NCBI GenBank assembly: GCA_017311315.1
Contig: CM029664.1
Location: 26,900,554 to 26,964,553, forward strand
Length of the DNA: 64,000 bases
Reading direction: 5' to 3'
Source of the DNA: Dendrocalamus latiflorus
Lineage: Eukaryota > Streptophyta > Magnoliopsida > Poales > Poaceae
The translations under genes were made by a program, and so were the position numbers. Positions 34,224 through 43,886 of the stretch are shown here, piece by piece. Positions within the stretch are counted from its first letter, which is position 1; each line of letters opens with the position of its first letter. Under the pieces are notes generated by a model. The model was given only the letters and a program-made list of their open reading frames with translations. It did no database searches and had not been told where the DNA came from.

Positions 34224-34760
34224 GGGCATGAACAGTGATACAAATAGCTGCTGCCTATAGTATTATCCTAAAGACCGGGTTTTTTTGTTTAAAATTGGCT
34301 TATGCTTATACAGTAACTAGTTTTTAAACGGTGTGTTTTTTTAATTAAGACGGATTTAATAGGAAAATTGTAATAAAAAGTGTACTGAGTTCAGCTGCAC
34401 TGGCTAAAATCCCATACGACTATTTCTCTCGGCGTACTGTCTCTCACGAACAGCTAAAATTTAAATATTTAAGTCATAAGCTATCAACCCAAAAAAAACC
34501 CACCTATCTGTAGACAATACTAAAGACACTTCTATAATAGGTTGTCTATAAGTTGTCTGCAATGAGTTATCTGTAAAATATAGACAGCATTGATACAATG
34601 GCACGTAAGTTGTCTATAGCAGACTATTTTCTCGTGTTTCGACGGTTTATAAAATTATAGTTGACCTCCTTCTCTCTTCTCTTTGTCTTTCATCCATCTT
34701 AGTAAAATTCCTATGTGGCACCTCTTATAGAAAGTTTATGTCACTCTATTATACATATCC
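34224..34760. mobile_element. Probable MITE insertion downstream of SAUR copy 2, with a nested element
   Basis: Unit 1 lacks this stretch between GTTAATT and GGTACTTGTTGCATTGGATC. The ends, GGGCATGAACAGTGATAC and reversed GGATATGTATAATAGAGTGAC, are weakly inverted, with TAA on the right and a less clear left duplication. The family is uncertain, Tourist-like at best. A second element (34277-34501) sits inside it. Confidence 0.5.
34277..34501. mobile_element. Nested MITE related to the one at 20704
   Basis: The left end GGGTTTTTTTGTTTAAAATTGGC and the reversed right end GGGTTTTTTTTGGGTTGATAGC form inverted repeats. Both carry GCTTATG and, inside, AGCTGTTCGTGA, as in the 20704-20952 MITE. ACC flanks both sides (34274-34276 and 34502-34504), which differs from the usual TTA. 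Confidence 0.5.
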
Positions 34761-35311
34761 TAAGTCTGGTACTTGTTGCATTGGATCTTTTGTTTGTTAT
34801 TAATTCTTTTCGATCTCCTCCTCTTGTTTGGTAAGAGAAAATTAGTGGAGATACAATTAATGCTGCAATTAGTGGAGATACAATGCTGCAAACTGTGAAA
34901 TTGTATTATTAATTCTTGTTTTACTAATTTTTATTCAACCAAAATTTTTATCTCTCAGTCATCTAAAATTGCAGTACTAAGTAACTACAATTTTAGTACA
35001 ACTTTACTGTAATTTTTAGTTCTACTTATTAATGTGGTGAAAGATCATTTACTCCATGGATTTCTTGCCAATTGTGTGTATGTGTTCTTTTGACTTCCGG
35101 CCAGTTTCGAGGAGATGGAACCCAGCTAGCCGACCAATGGTAGCTTAGATAAACGGGCATAAATAAAAGTCTTGTGTTTTAAGATGGAAGGCTGATTTTA
35201 TTACTTAACACACGCTAGCTTTGCGATATCGCTGAGCACCTTGTTAGGCATAAATAAAAGTTCCGTACTTGATGCCTGATGGTACGCACCACCCGGGTGA
35301 TAACCGAGTTA

Positions 35312-35560
35312 GAGCAAGTACAATGGTGCTGACTAGGTTGCCTCTAGTGAAATCCACATCAGCACAATCCTAAGTGGAAGAGAGAGAGAAAAGAAGAGAG
35401 AGAAGCAAGCTGCCCCTCATGCAAGAGGTGACCTCTAGCACATTATACGAGGAGAGAGAGATAAACTACCCCTCATGCAAGAGGTGACCCCTAATATATT
35501 TATGTAAGTATTAAATGTTTGAGTGTTTTAGTAGAGGTAACCTCTACTCTACTCATTGTA
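35312..35560. mobile_element. Tourist-like MITE
   Basis: It starts GAGCAAGTACAATGG after TTA (35309-35311) and ends CATTGTA before TTA (35561-35563), so one end is shortened. Inside, the unit GCCCCTCATGCAAGAGGTGACC occurs twice with small changes, next to GAGAGAGAG tracts. It has no coding capacity. Confidence 0.55.
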
Positions 35561-35563
35561 TTA

Positions 35564-35843
35564 GGGCATCTCCAATGGGTCTATAGCAGCTATCTACAAG
35601 AGAGTCCATGTCATCAACTGTCCTACGTGGAAGATATTAAATGAAGAAAGAGAACGCAGCTCTCTACAGCTCTAGAGATAGTCTATAGCGCCAAACGATG
35701 CAGCCTCCATAAATTCTGTGTGTGCATGTAAGCATCAAATAGCTATCCTTATAGATAGTTCTTTAGAATGCTAACTTTAGTGTGTACTATATAGATGATG
35801 TGGAAGTCTTATAGTTAGTTGCTAGCTATAACCATTGGAAATA
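35564..35843. mobile_element. Tourist-like MITE
   Basis: It starts GGGCATCTCCAATGGGTCTA. The reversed right end is TATTTCCAATGGTTATAGC. TTA flanks both sides (35561-35563 and 35844-35846). It shares the middle duplication with the preceding MITE, so one probably inserted at the edge of the other. The CTCCAATGGG end type is common in grass Harbinger-derived MITEs. Confidence 0.7.
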
Positions 35844-35854
35844 TTAGTTTTCTG

Positions 35855-36257
35855 AATGGTGGCTATCTTCTCGGAGTGTTATTCACAAGGATCACAAGAA
35901 AGGTTTTGACACAGTGGTGATATTAGTTTTCTGGACAATTTGGAAAGAATGAAATGCAAGAGTATTCAATAATAAGTTTCGCTCCATGCAAGATATTCTG
36001 GAGGTTATTCGGCAAGAAGGGTTGTTATGGAGTTCGGTGAGAGCTTCTTGCCTTTGTAGCCGGATATTATAACTGTGTTGATTTTGTTGGTGTTGTTTTA
36101 GTCTCTTATGTTTTCCTTTTTCTGGTTCCTGATTTGGAAAGAGGCCTAAGCAAGCCCTGTTGTACTTTCTCATCTGATCAATTTGGTTAGGTGATTAGTT
36201 GTACCCTTTCTTCTATTAATGAAATGACACGTAAGTCTTTTGCGTGTTCTCGAAAAA
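35855..36257 (+). pseudogene. 5'-truncated LINE (L1-type) 3' end
   Basis: Translation gives KGFDTVVILVFWTIWKE then a stop, followed by NARVFNNKFRS, the tail of plant LINE polyproteins after the zinc-binding reverse-transcriptase motif. A 3' UTR follows with CTTCTATTAATGAAATGACAC and ends in an A-rich CTCGAAAAATAA. The piece ends just where homology with unit 1 resumes (ATAATGCAATGCC), as expected for target-primed insertion with 5' truncation. Confidence 0.7.
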
Positions 36258-36861
36258 TAATGCAATGCCATGTATAATAATTATGGAAAAACAGAGATTC
36301 GCGTTTTATACTTGCATTTATACGAAAATAGTTCTAAAAGGAATCTAGACCGGATTTCAAAGCATTAATTGAGCATAGCATTGCTCAAAGATGTACTACA
36401 ATTGTGTACATTAAAAGATACTGTAATCATTTCGCCATGTTTTGGTTTCTAGGGAAAATTCTACAGGTTATGGCTGGTGCTAGACCTAAGCAAAATCGGG
36501 TCAGTATGCCCAAGCACTCTTAGGATGCAGCTCAAAATGAGTTAAGAGCCTGAAGCTCAGCCAGGTCCATGTTGAAATTGGCTTGACAGGGCTATTGGGC
36601 TGTCCTAGGCTGGGCTAGGTGGCCTGAAGTCAATTGAGCCTGATAGTGGCCAAACCAAACCCAGCCCTGTCCAACTCACGTCTAAGCTAGTAAAAAGAAT
36701 AAAAAATCACAGGTGTACTTGCTGTTAAGCTTAAAGAGTAGTTCCACCGTTCACCGTCCGACAGCAGAAAAATGGTCTCCAATGGTATAAGATTGGGACG
36801 ATTGGGGCACCAACAGAAAATTAGCACATAACAGTTCGCCCTTGAGGACAAACATCTAATA

Positions 36862-37482
36862 CCGTGGTGTTGATTTGGACACATTGTGCCCTTTGTTCCG
36901 TCGCCGGGATGAAGATGGTGGCCACTTGTTTATCATGTGTAAGTATGAAAGGAGCTGCTGGCAGCTGCTTCAAATGGAGGACTACAGTGCGCAACTTATG
37001 AATTGCCTGTCAGCATAGGAGGTCGTGGCCAGTATTCTGAACCAAAAAGAATTCCAGCATCCAGCTGCAGGTTGTACTTTCTTATGGTGCCTATGATCGA
37101 GGAGAAATGCTGTCAATGCTGGCGAGAAGTCAAAGCCGTGTTCAGAGGCTTGTGCCCAGTACTCTCAATTGAATTCGCTGGAATATTTAGAAGTGCTGGG
37201 GCTGGAATATTTATAAGTGCTGGGCAAAAGTCTGACAAACCGCACGATCCACTGGCGAAATGGAAGCCACCTTCTTAGAATTTCTTGAAGATAAACTTGG
37301 ACAGGGCTTTCTGCGAAGCCAATTGCACTGGCGATCGGGGATTCTGCGTCAGGGATAAGCATGACCATGTCCAAGGAGCAGGAATGGGATAGTTGGTGAT
37401 TATACATGGCACACTTCAAGTGGAAGAAGAGGCGTGTTTGCAGGCTCTGAAACTCTCCTCTGATCTGGGCATCAGCAGGATC
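36862..37482 (+). pseudogene. Decayed LINE fragment: zinc-binding RT tail and RNase H
   Basis: One frame reads LDTLCPLFRRRDEDGGHLFI, the zf-RVT region of plant LINEs, then continues through several stops to LKINLDRAFCEANCTG and FCVRDKHDHVQGAGMG, a plant LINE RNase H start. It stops abruptly at the hAT insertion at 37491. No upstream endonuclease or reverse transcriptase was found. It is non-functional. Confidence 0.75.
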
Positions 37483-37490
37483 GTGTTGAG

Positions 37491-38274
37491 CAGGGGCGGA
37501 GCCAGGAATTAGATATAGGGGGGCAATATGAACAATATATTGCACGGTAATAAGTGATTCATTGTTCTTGTTGTAAAATAAACTCCGGATAACTTCATCT
37601 GGACTTCCATTCAGAAAGCATATTCTCCTATAATTTTGGTTTTTCCAGATTTCCAGTAAATGTCCAACACATGTTTGGTTCATGGCTGGGCAGTTTTACT
37701 GGTAAGATGAAAAAACTAATGGTTGTTGGCATAGCTGCAGTCCTTTGGACGATCTAGAAGGCAAGAAATCTGGCGCATTTCCAGAAGAAAATGCCTCACG
37801 ATCCAGTTTCTCTGATTTATGCTATGTCATTGGTTAAATTGCTGGGCAAACTTGCAGGAGGAGGAAGAACAGGGGATAATCATGGTGGCGCTAATCCTTC
37901 CAAATTACCAGTACATGTATCTAGCAGTCCATAATACGAATGCAACGCCTGTATTATATAGTTCCATTTTCCTTTTGTATTTGCGCTTGATGCATTCCGC
38001 TTTTCAGCCAGCAATGTCAGGGGATATTCTTTAGCTCGAAACCAAGCAAGGAACGATGCGTGCTTGCTTTAGTAAAAAAGGCTTAAAGCAAACCATCCAT
38101 AAGACTATACGGGCCAATGGCAAGAAAAGAGTTCATTGCAACTAGCTAGCATTGAGAGTTCACTCTCATTTCCGCTATTTCCTATTCAGTATTCACCTGA
38201 TTTGGCTGCTACCTGCTACGAGTTAAGGTTGGGGGGTGCCAGGCCCCCCTCAGCCCCCCCTCTCTCCGCCACTG
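37491..38274. mobile_element. Non-autonomous hAT element (hAT-3) containing a LINE fragment
   Basis: The ends are CAGGGGCGGAGCCAGGAAT and, reversed, CAGTGGCGGAGAGAGGGG. They are bracketed by a perfect 8-bp duplication, GTGTTGAG, at 37483-37490 and 38275-38282. The same terminal family is seen in hAT-1 and hAT-2. At about 37680-37870 the + strand reads GKMKKLMVVGIAAVLWTI, stop, KARNLAHFQKKMPHDPVS, another LINE tail. No transposase is present. Confidence 0.92.
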
Positions 38275-38282
38275 GTGTTGAG

Positions 38283-39160
38283 GAGGGGTTGGTGGCATAG
38301 CAGGGAGTAAGTGGGCGTGGGAGACGGCGAGGATGGCGTCACTAAGACGGTTGTGGAGGTGACTGCCTCGGAGATGTGATGGCATCACGACCGATGTGGA
38401 GAGCTAGAGAAAGAAGGCGCCGTGGTGGCTACAAGGCAGTTGCATGGAGACAGGGGGACCAGGGAGGGAAGGGAGCGTGGTGTGCTGGCAATGACAGGGG
38501 CAGGGGAGAGGAGTCAAGCGTGGGAGAGGAATCAGTGTGGGGAGCGAATGGAGAAGAATTAGGGTGTGGGATGGATTGAATGATCACGAGAGTATCGGAG
38601 AAGTATCCTAAAAGTATCAGGAATTATTTTCTTTTATAAAAAATCAAAATTCTAGGGATACGTGCAGGCTACGTATCGGTGGAGTATCAAGATCCAATAT
38701 GGTATCTGATATGAATACGTCGATTTTGGAAAGTATCCGTGCAACGTAGGAACAAACCAATAGGAGAAAACCTATGAAATTCTGTCAGACAATTAGTATT
38801 TTCCAATGTGAATGCAATAGGAGCAGACATGATATTTTTTCCAAAAAAAGAAAGACATGGTACAGGCAAAAACACTAATTCTCTTAGCAAAGCATAAACA
38901 TGATATAAACCTCATTGTTATTGTGGCATGACACAAAAGAACATGTTATATCCCGTCCATCTTGTCTTATCTTAGTTTCTTAAGATGCTTTTTTAAGATA
39001 TGCACTAAAAAAATGAAAGTAGGTTTATCCCAAACTGTTACTGACAACATGAGTTATGAGCCGAGAATAGTGAAGCATCAAATTCCTGACAAAACATTTG
39101 GGGAAAATAAAAAGTAATCCAACTGTTCTCATAGACAGACATGGGAGCAAAAGTAAACTA
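38283..39160. other. Intergenic region with no recognised gene
   Basis: A GC-rich part (about 38283-38580) contains only a short ORF of no recognisable family. A short run near 38585-38740 repeats GTATCnG-type words (GAGTATCGGAGAAGTATCC, ACGTATCGGTGGAGTATC) and is probably a transposon scrap. The remainder is the presumed 3' flank of the minus-strand kinase gene. Confidence 0.4.
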
Positions 39161-41521
39161 TCACCTAGGCCCTGATAAGTGCCATTCAGAAGGCATGTAG
39201 GCAGAACTCGACCCCACAACATCAGCATTTCTTGATGCAAAACTAGGGACAAAAGTATAGTCAGGTGTGGCCTCGAAGTTCATCACACCTTCCAACGCCT
39301 TGGCGACCGTTGACATCAAGGGCCTTCTGCTGCTATCAACCTGCAAGCACCACATTGCAAGCTTCATCGTTTCCATGACCTCCTCCATATGAAATTGCAT
39401 GTCGTTGCTGCCACTGTCCACTAAATCAAACAGCTGACCAGACCTTGCCTTTTCTTCGAGCAGGCTTATAAGGTGAATGCTCTCCTCGGGCTGCGATTCA
39501 TCCAAATTTTCTCGGCCGCAGATGATTTCCATCATCACAATCCCAAAGCTGTAGATGTCAACCTTCTCGGTGATTTTTGAACCCAGCCATTCAGGTGCTA
39601 GATATCCACGCGTTCCTCGCATTCGAGTCATAACTTTGCTCTGGTCCCTGTTTATCATTTTCGAAAGTCCAAAATCTGAGAGCTTTGTGTTGAATTTGTC
39701 ATCAAGGAGAATGTTTTGTGGCTTGATGTCCAAATGGGCAATCTTTTCCTTGCATTCTTCGTGGAGGTAAGACAAACCCCTAGCAATGGCCATGATGATG
39801 TTACGTCTAGTTTTCCATGAAAGAGTGAAAACTGGACTTGCGTGAAAGATCCATTTATCCAATGAACCATTGCACATGTACTCATAGACAAGGAGCCGTT
39901 GCGATTTCTCAGCACAAAATCCTATCAACCTGACAAGATTAAGGTGATGTATTCTGCCAATCGTATTTACCTCTGCTAAGAACTCCTCCATTCCTTGCTC
40001 GACACCTTCCAAACGTTTGACGGCGATGGTTTCCCTACCTATCTTGCCTTTGAAAACGGACCCAAACCCACCACCTCCAAGCTTTACAGAGAAGCTTCTG
40101 GTAGCTACCTTCAACTCGTCAAAGGAGAAACGCTTTGGTGTTCCAGGTATGCCATCAAGGAATTCTTCTTTCTCTTTCTTACACTTCTTCCATATGACTG
40201 CAGACAATAAGATTGAAAGTACAGAAAAACCTGCAAATACGGAGCCAACAGCAATTTCTTTCGTGTTTTTCTTTAATTGTTTGCCTTGTATCTTGATGAA
40301 TGCTGAAAAGCGATACGATGAGTCTTCTACAAGCAAAATTAGCATCTTCTCTGATAACATCAAGCAGGAACCAGCATCACTGTTGCTGTCAATTTGGAAA
40401 AGCGCAACTCTGCAAGAGCAATCTATTAAGCAAGATTGCTTGCAGACCTCTTCTGAAAAACCTGAAGTGGCTAATGACCGGAACATGTTGTAACTGAAGT
40501 AAGAAACATTGTTGAGTGGTAACAACTTGTGGTCGTGCGCATGGTCGCAGGAAATGGTGGTTAAAGGTATGCACCCAGCATCTGGATGCCGTTCATTTTG
40601 GAACCTAAAATAGCTCAAACTAGGACAAGAACATTGTCCACTACTGCAAACACCATAATCACCGCAGACCAACGGGTAATCACAGAAGTTCATGGCTACA
40701 CTTAATACATCAAGCACCATAAATGAGTTCATTCCCTGCATCTCATAAAGCCTCAAATGCCCGTCGGACTCTAGCCGCATGAATTGAAATGATCCTTCTG
40801 ACGGCAGTGAGAAGATCTGATTTGGAAACCAAAGGCTGACATTGACAAACGCATAACAAGCTGACGGTGTATCAGTCTGGAACAATTGTGTATAGCCTGC
40901 TGGTTCGAAAGAATACTGCAGCCCTACGAAGTCTGCAGAAAGATAAATCCGGCCAGATGGCCATTTTGTATTTGAGGGTTTAGCGCTGAGGTTCATGCCC
41001 CTACAAAGTGATTGCCCCAAAACCAAAGTATCCGTGGGGTGATCAAACGACTGCCAGACAGAGGAGTTCTTCTGATCAAAAAGCACAAGGTTTCCTGAAC
41101 CATCGAGGCGCATGCCTGCAACTGACATGTTTTTTGTGGCTGTGGACCAGATCATGGTGCCATCACCATCACGGAGAAGCAAATTCCCTTCTTTGGTGAA
41201 GTTCAGAATGGCGTCTTGGCTTACAGGATTGTCAGGGTTAGCGGACCAGATGACCAGATCCTGGGGCCCAAAAACCAAGACAGAGAGAATAAATGAACGA
41301 CTATCCATGGTGTAGAACCCGAAATAAACTCGATATAAGGTGCTGGTGGCGAGAACGACATGGATACTAGATTCTCTGCCAAGGGGTATGTTTTGCATAT
41401 TGGAAACTTTCCAGAGATTTGGGGGAGCTGCAATGGAGAGCTGGGCAACAACAGTATGGAGGAAAGGCAAGTGAAGAAGTAAAAGGAGGGCAATCAACAT
41501 GTTAAAATGTTGCATGGACAT
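39161..41521 (-). CDS. G-type lectin S-receptor-like serine/threonine-protein kinase (SD2-5-like)
   Basis: A single-exon receptor kinase of 786 residues from the start chosen at 41521; an upstream in-frame Met at 41584 would add 21. The chosen start puts a signal peptide (LIALLLLLHLPFLHTVVAQ) at the very N-terminus. Then come a bulb-type mannose-binding lectin domain (to about 160, with WSANPDNPV and GNLVLFD), a Cys-rich EGF/PAN-like region (about 280-400) and one membrane helix at about 420-441. The kinase begins near 464: GGGGFGSVFKG, AVKRLEG, HLDIKPQNILLDD, DFGLSK, APEWL. The catalytic loop has HLD in place of HRD, so it is a non-RD kinase, a class often tied to immune signalling. All other catalytic residues are present. 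Location is inferred as plasma membrane. The ligand is unknown. Confidence 0.95.
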   Translation of the reverse strand: MSMQHFNMLIALLLLLHLPFLHTVVAQLSIAAPPNLWKVSNMQNIPLGRESSIHVVLATSTLYRVYFGFYTMDSRSFILSVLVFGPQDLVIWSANPDNPVSQDAILNFTKEGNLLLRDGDGTMIWSTATKNMSVAGMRLDGSGNLVLFDQKNSSVWQSFDHPTDTLVLGQSLCRGMNLSAKPSNTKWPSGRIYLSADFVGLQYSFEPAGYTQLFQTDTPSACYAFVNVSLWFPNQIFSLPSEGSFQFMRLESDGHLRLYEMQGMNSFMVLDVLSVAMNFCDYPLVCGDYGVCSSGQCSCPSLSYFRFQNERHPDAGCIPLTTISCDHAHDHKLLPLNNVSYFSYNMFRSLATSGFSEEVCKQSCLIDCSCRVALFQIDSNSDAGSCLMLSEKMLILLVEDSSYRFSAFIKIQGKQLKKNTKEIAVGSVFAGFSVLSILLSAVIWKKCKKEKEEFLDGIPGTPKRFSFDELKVATRSFSVKLGGGGFGSVFKGKIGRETIAVKRLEGVEQGMEEFLAEVNTIGRIHHLNLVRLIGFCAEKSQRLLVYEYMCNGSLDKWIFHASPVFTLSWKTRRNIIMAIARGLSYLHEECKEKIAHLDIKPQNILLDDKFNTKLSDFGLSKMINRDQSKVMTRMRGTRGYLAPEWLGSKITEKVDIYSFGIVMMEIICGRENLDESQPEESIHLISLLEEKARSGQLFDLVDSGSNDMQFHMEEVMETMKLAMWCLQVDSSRRPLMSTVAKALEGVMNFEATPDYTFVPSFASRNADVVGSSSAYMPSEWHLSGPR

Positions 41522-41584
41522 CTTCTTGTACTTGCGATCAAGAAGAACCTTTGCAATCCAAAGGTGACATCGTTGATGACACAT

Positions 41585-43292
41585 CGTGAGGATGTTGAGA
41601 CAAAATGGAACAATGTCCCCTCCCGGCCCTGTTTTTCTGAATTATCCAGAGTGCATCACAGTCCGGATTCAGGAGTAATATCTACCATGTACGAAAGCTG
41701 AAAGGCAGAAGAGACATCACAATTAAGAGCACAAACTTCGAAAAATAAGAATCGTGCAGGCGAAAAAAATTAGGGAAAAGCCATTAAATAGCTTCAAAGG
41801 ATATACCATGTGTAGAATTGATCCTTCTTGAGAATAAACGGGAAAAGTGGAGTGGTTGATTTGTGCTCTGAGTAATCAACTATTTGTTTGTCATCCTTCG
41901 AAGGGCAATACACTATACTACATTAGAAAGACCCCAATATAATTTGCTTGCATGCAGGAAGGTCAAGGATAGGACAGGGAAAGAAACGGAAAAGCTATCA
42001 ATATACCTCTCGATGAAAATCCAAAACCATTCAGATTATTCGTTGGTCTGCTTTGGACAGCATTGTACTGTAATAATGACATGTTCAAATTAGATTAAAC
42101 TATTGTTGTTCAAAGATTGCAGTCCTTTGATCAACACTCCAATCTGTTGACTCTTGACAATCTTGCAGTCAATAAAAGACTACAGGAACTTTTTTTTTTC
42201 TGTTTTCTTTGTTTGTGAGTACTGAGGAACAGTACAAGTTAGTTGCAGCAAAGTACTAATTGAATATATCCAGTGAGACCATGTGGAGAACGGCTAAATG
42301 AAATCGGACGGGTCAAAGTGTTTTCAGTAATCACTGTGTGGGGTCCTGTAGACGTCACAAGTTGTTTCTCTCTTTTACTTTGTACTGAAGCTGTAAAACT
42401 TTGGGGTATTTAGCCCGGTTATTTCGTGAAATGGGAGTAAGAAGAAGAAAGCAAATTAGAGTATGTAGTTGATAGATAGCGTAGACCTAGTGCTTTCTCC
42501 ACTTTCTTCAAGTTACCCCGATCTCAGAAATTTTGCCTCTGAAACTCTGAACTTGTGTCCATTTCGTCTCAAGTTGGATTCGTGTAGCACCGGATCTGAC
42601 AAGCAGCTGCGAGATCATGGTCGGGCGAAGCTGCAATCGCATTCGGTGGAGCAGAGTGGGGGATTGTTTCCGATGAAGCCCTCGCTTCATTCTGCACATC
42701 TGTGGCTTGTGCGCAGTCCTAAGGTTCACTTTGTTTCTCCACTCCACCCAGACAGTTTAGCTACAAGTGTTTTTATCCTATAAACGGCATTGGCAAATTA
42801 CATTTGAATTCCTAAAATTACATAAGGTCTCATTAATTATCTAGTTGGTTTTCGTGGGATGCTTTTAATTTTCGGTTTTGCGTATTACTGTTGGTCATGT
42901 AATTTAGATTGAACACATGTTGGAAGTTGACGTTTGTGGCTACACAAGCAGCCATGGAGAACACGACTAATTGGTAGCCATAAGTCCACCAGCGCATGAA
43001 AGACTTCCTGTTTTTGTTCTACACATATGCCAAACAGAGAGACCTTCCATTGAGCAACCACGCAAGTGCTCGAAGCCTAGCCTGACAAAGATTAAGTGAC
43101 ATTTGGTTGCCGATATATACTTCTAGTAATCAGCAGATGTGATTTTGAATGAGAAAATTTGGTACTGCAGGTGTTGTTTTTACCAGGCTGGCCACTTGAG
43201 TGAGTTGGCCTGTGTTTAGGTTTGACTATCGGAAGAAAAATGATCGGAAGTCGGTCCAAAAACGGCTCATTTTCCTTTCAAGTAGGCCACCC
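41585..43292. other. Intergenic region upstream of the receptor kinase
   Basis: AT-rich sequence that should contain the kinase promoter on the minus strand. The overlapping ORFs at 42469-42783 show no domain and look fortuitous. I found no clear repeat or RNA gene here. Confidence 0.4.
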
Positions 43293-43886
43293 TTAGGGCA
43301 CTCACAGTGCAGACTCTATATAGTTTCTATACATGTATTTTGCTGATGTGGCAGTATATGTATTGAAGAGAGAGGGAGAAAACCCAAGACTTCGTTTCTT
43401 GATAAGACGCCGAGTCCTCATTCGATTCGAAGCCGCAAGAAACCAGAAGAGTCGCGTTGGGGAAGGACGGTGTGGTTTCCATGGATCCCGTACACCGGCG
43501 CCATCCACCCCGACGCGAGCGCGCTTGCACATCTCCCGCGCCGCGACCGAGATTCTCCCGCGCGCCACCACATCTCCCGCGCCCGAGTCCGCCGTCTCCC
43601 GCGCCCGAGTCCGCCGTCTCCCGCGCGCGAGGCCGCCGTCTCCCGCGCCCGAGGCCGCCGTCTCCCGCGCCCGAGACCGCCAGCCATCTCCCGCGCGCTC
43701 CACATCTCCCTCACGCGCGCGCTCGCACAGGAGACCGACGCGACCCTTTCCCCGCCCTCCCGGTAATCTCCCCCCTCTGCCGCCCATCTCCCCTCCTCAG
43801 ATTCATATCCATGTCCATCCATAGCTCCCTTCGATTCCATCTCCTCCCCCATCCACTCTGACCAAAAACATCCCCAAAATTGACAG

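Larger units (their letters stand above)
32110..36668 (+). repeat. Segmental duplication unit 2 (SAUR locus, intact copy)
   Basis: The direct-order counterpart of 14085-21100. It retains uninterrupted versions of the sites where the Pack-MULE, hAT-1, hAT-2 and the 20704 MITE entered unit 1. It has its own insertions: a small MULE (32282-32832), MITEs (34224-34760, 35312-35843) and a LINE 3' end (about 35855-36257). Its right boundary near 36668 lies in the same CCAAACCCARCCCTGT sequence where unit 1 meets LTR C. Confidence 0.85.
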
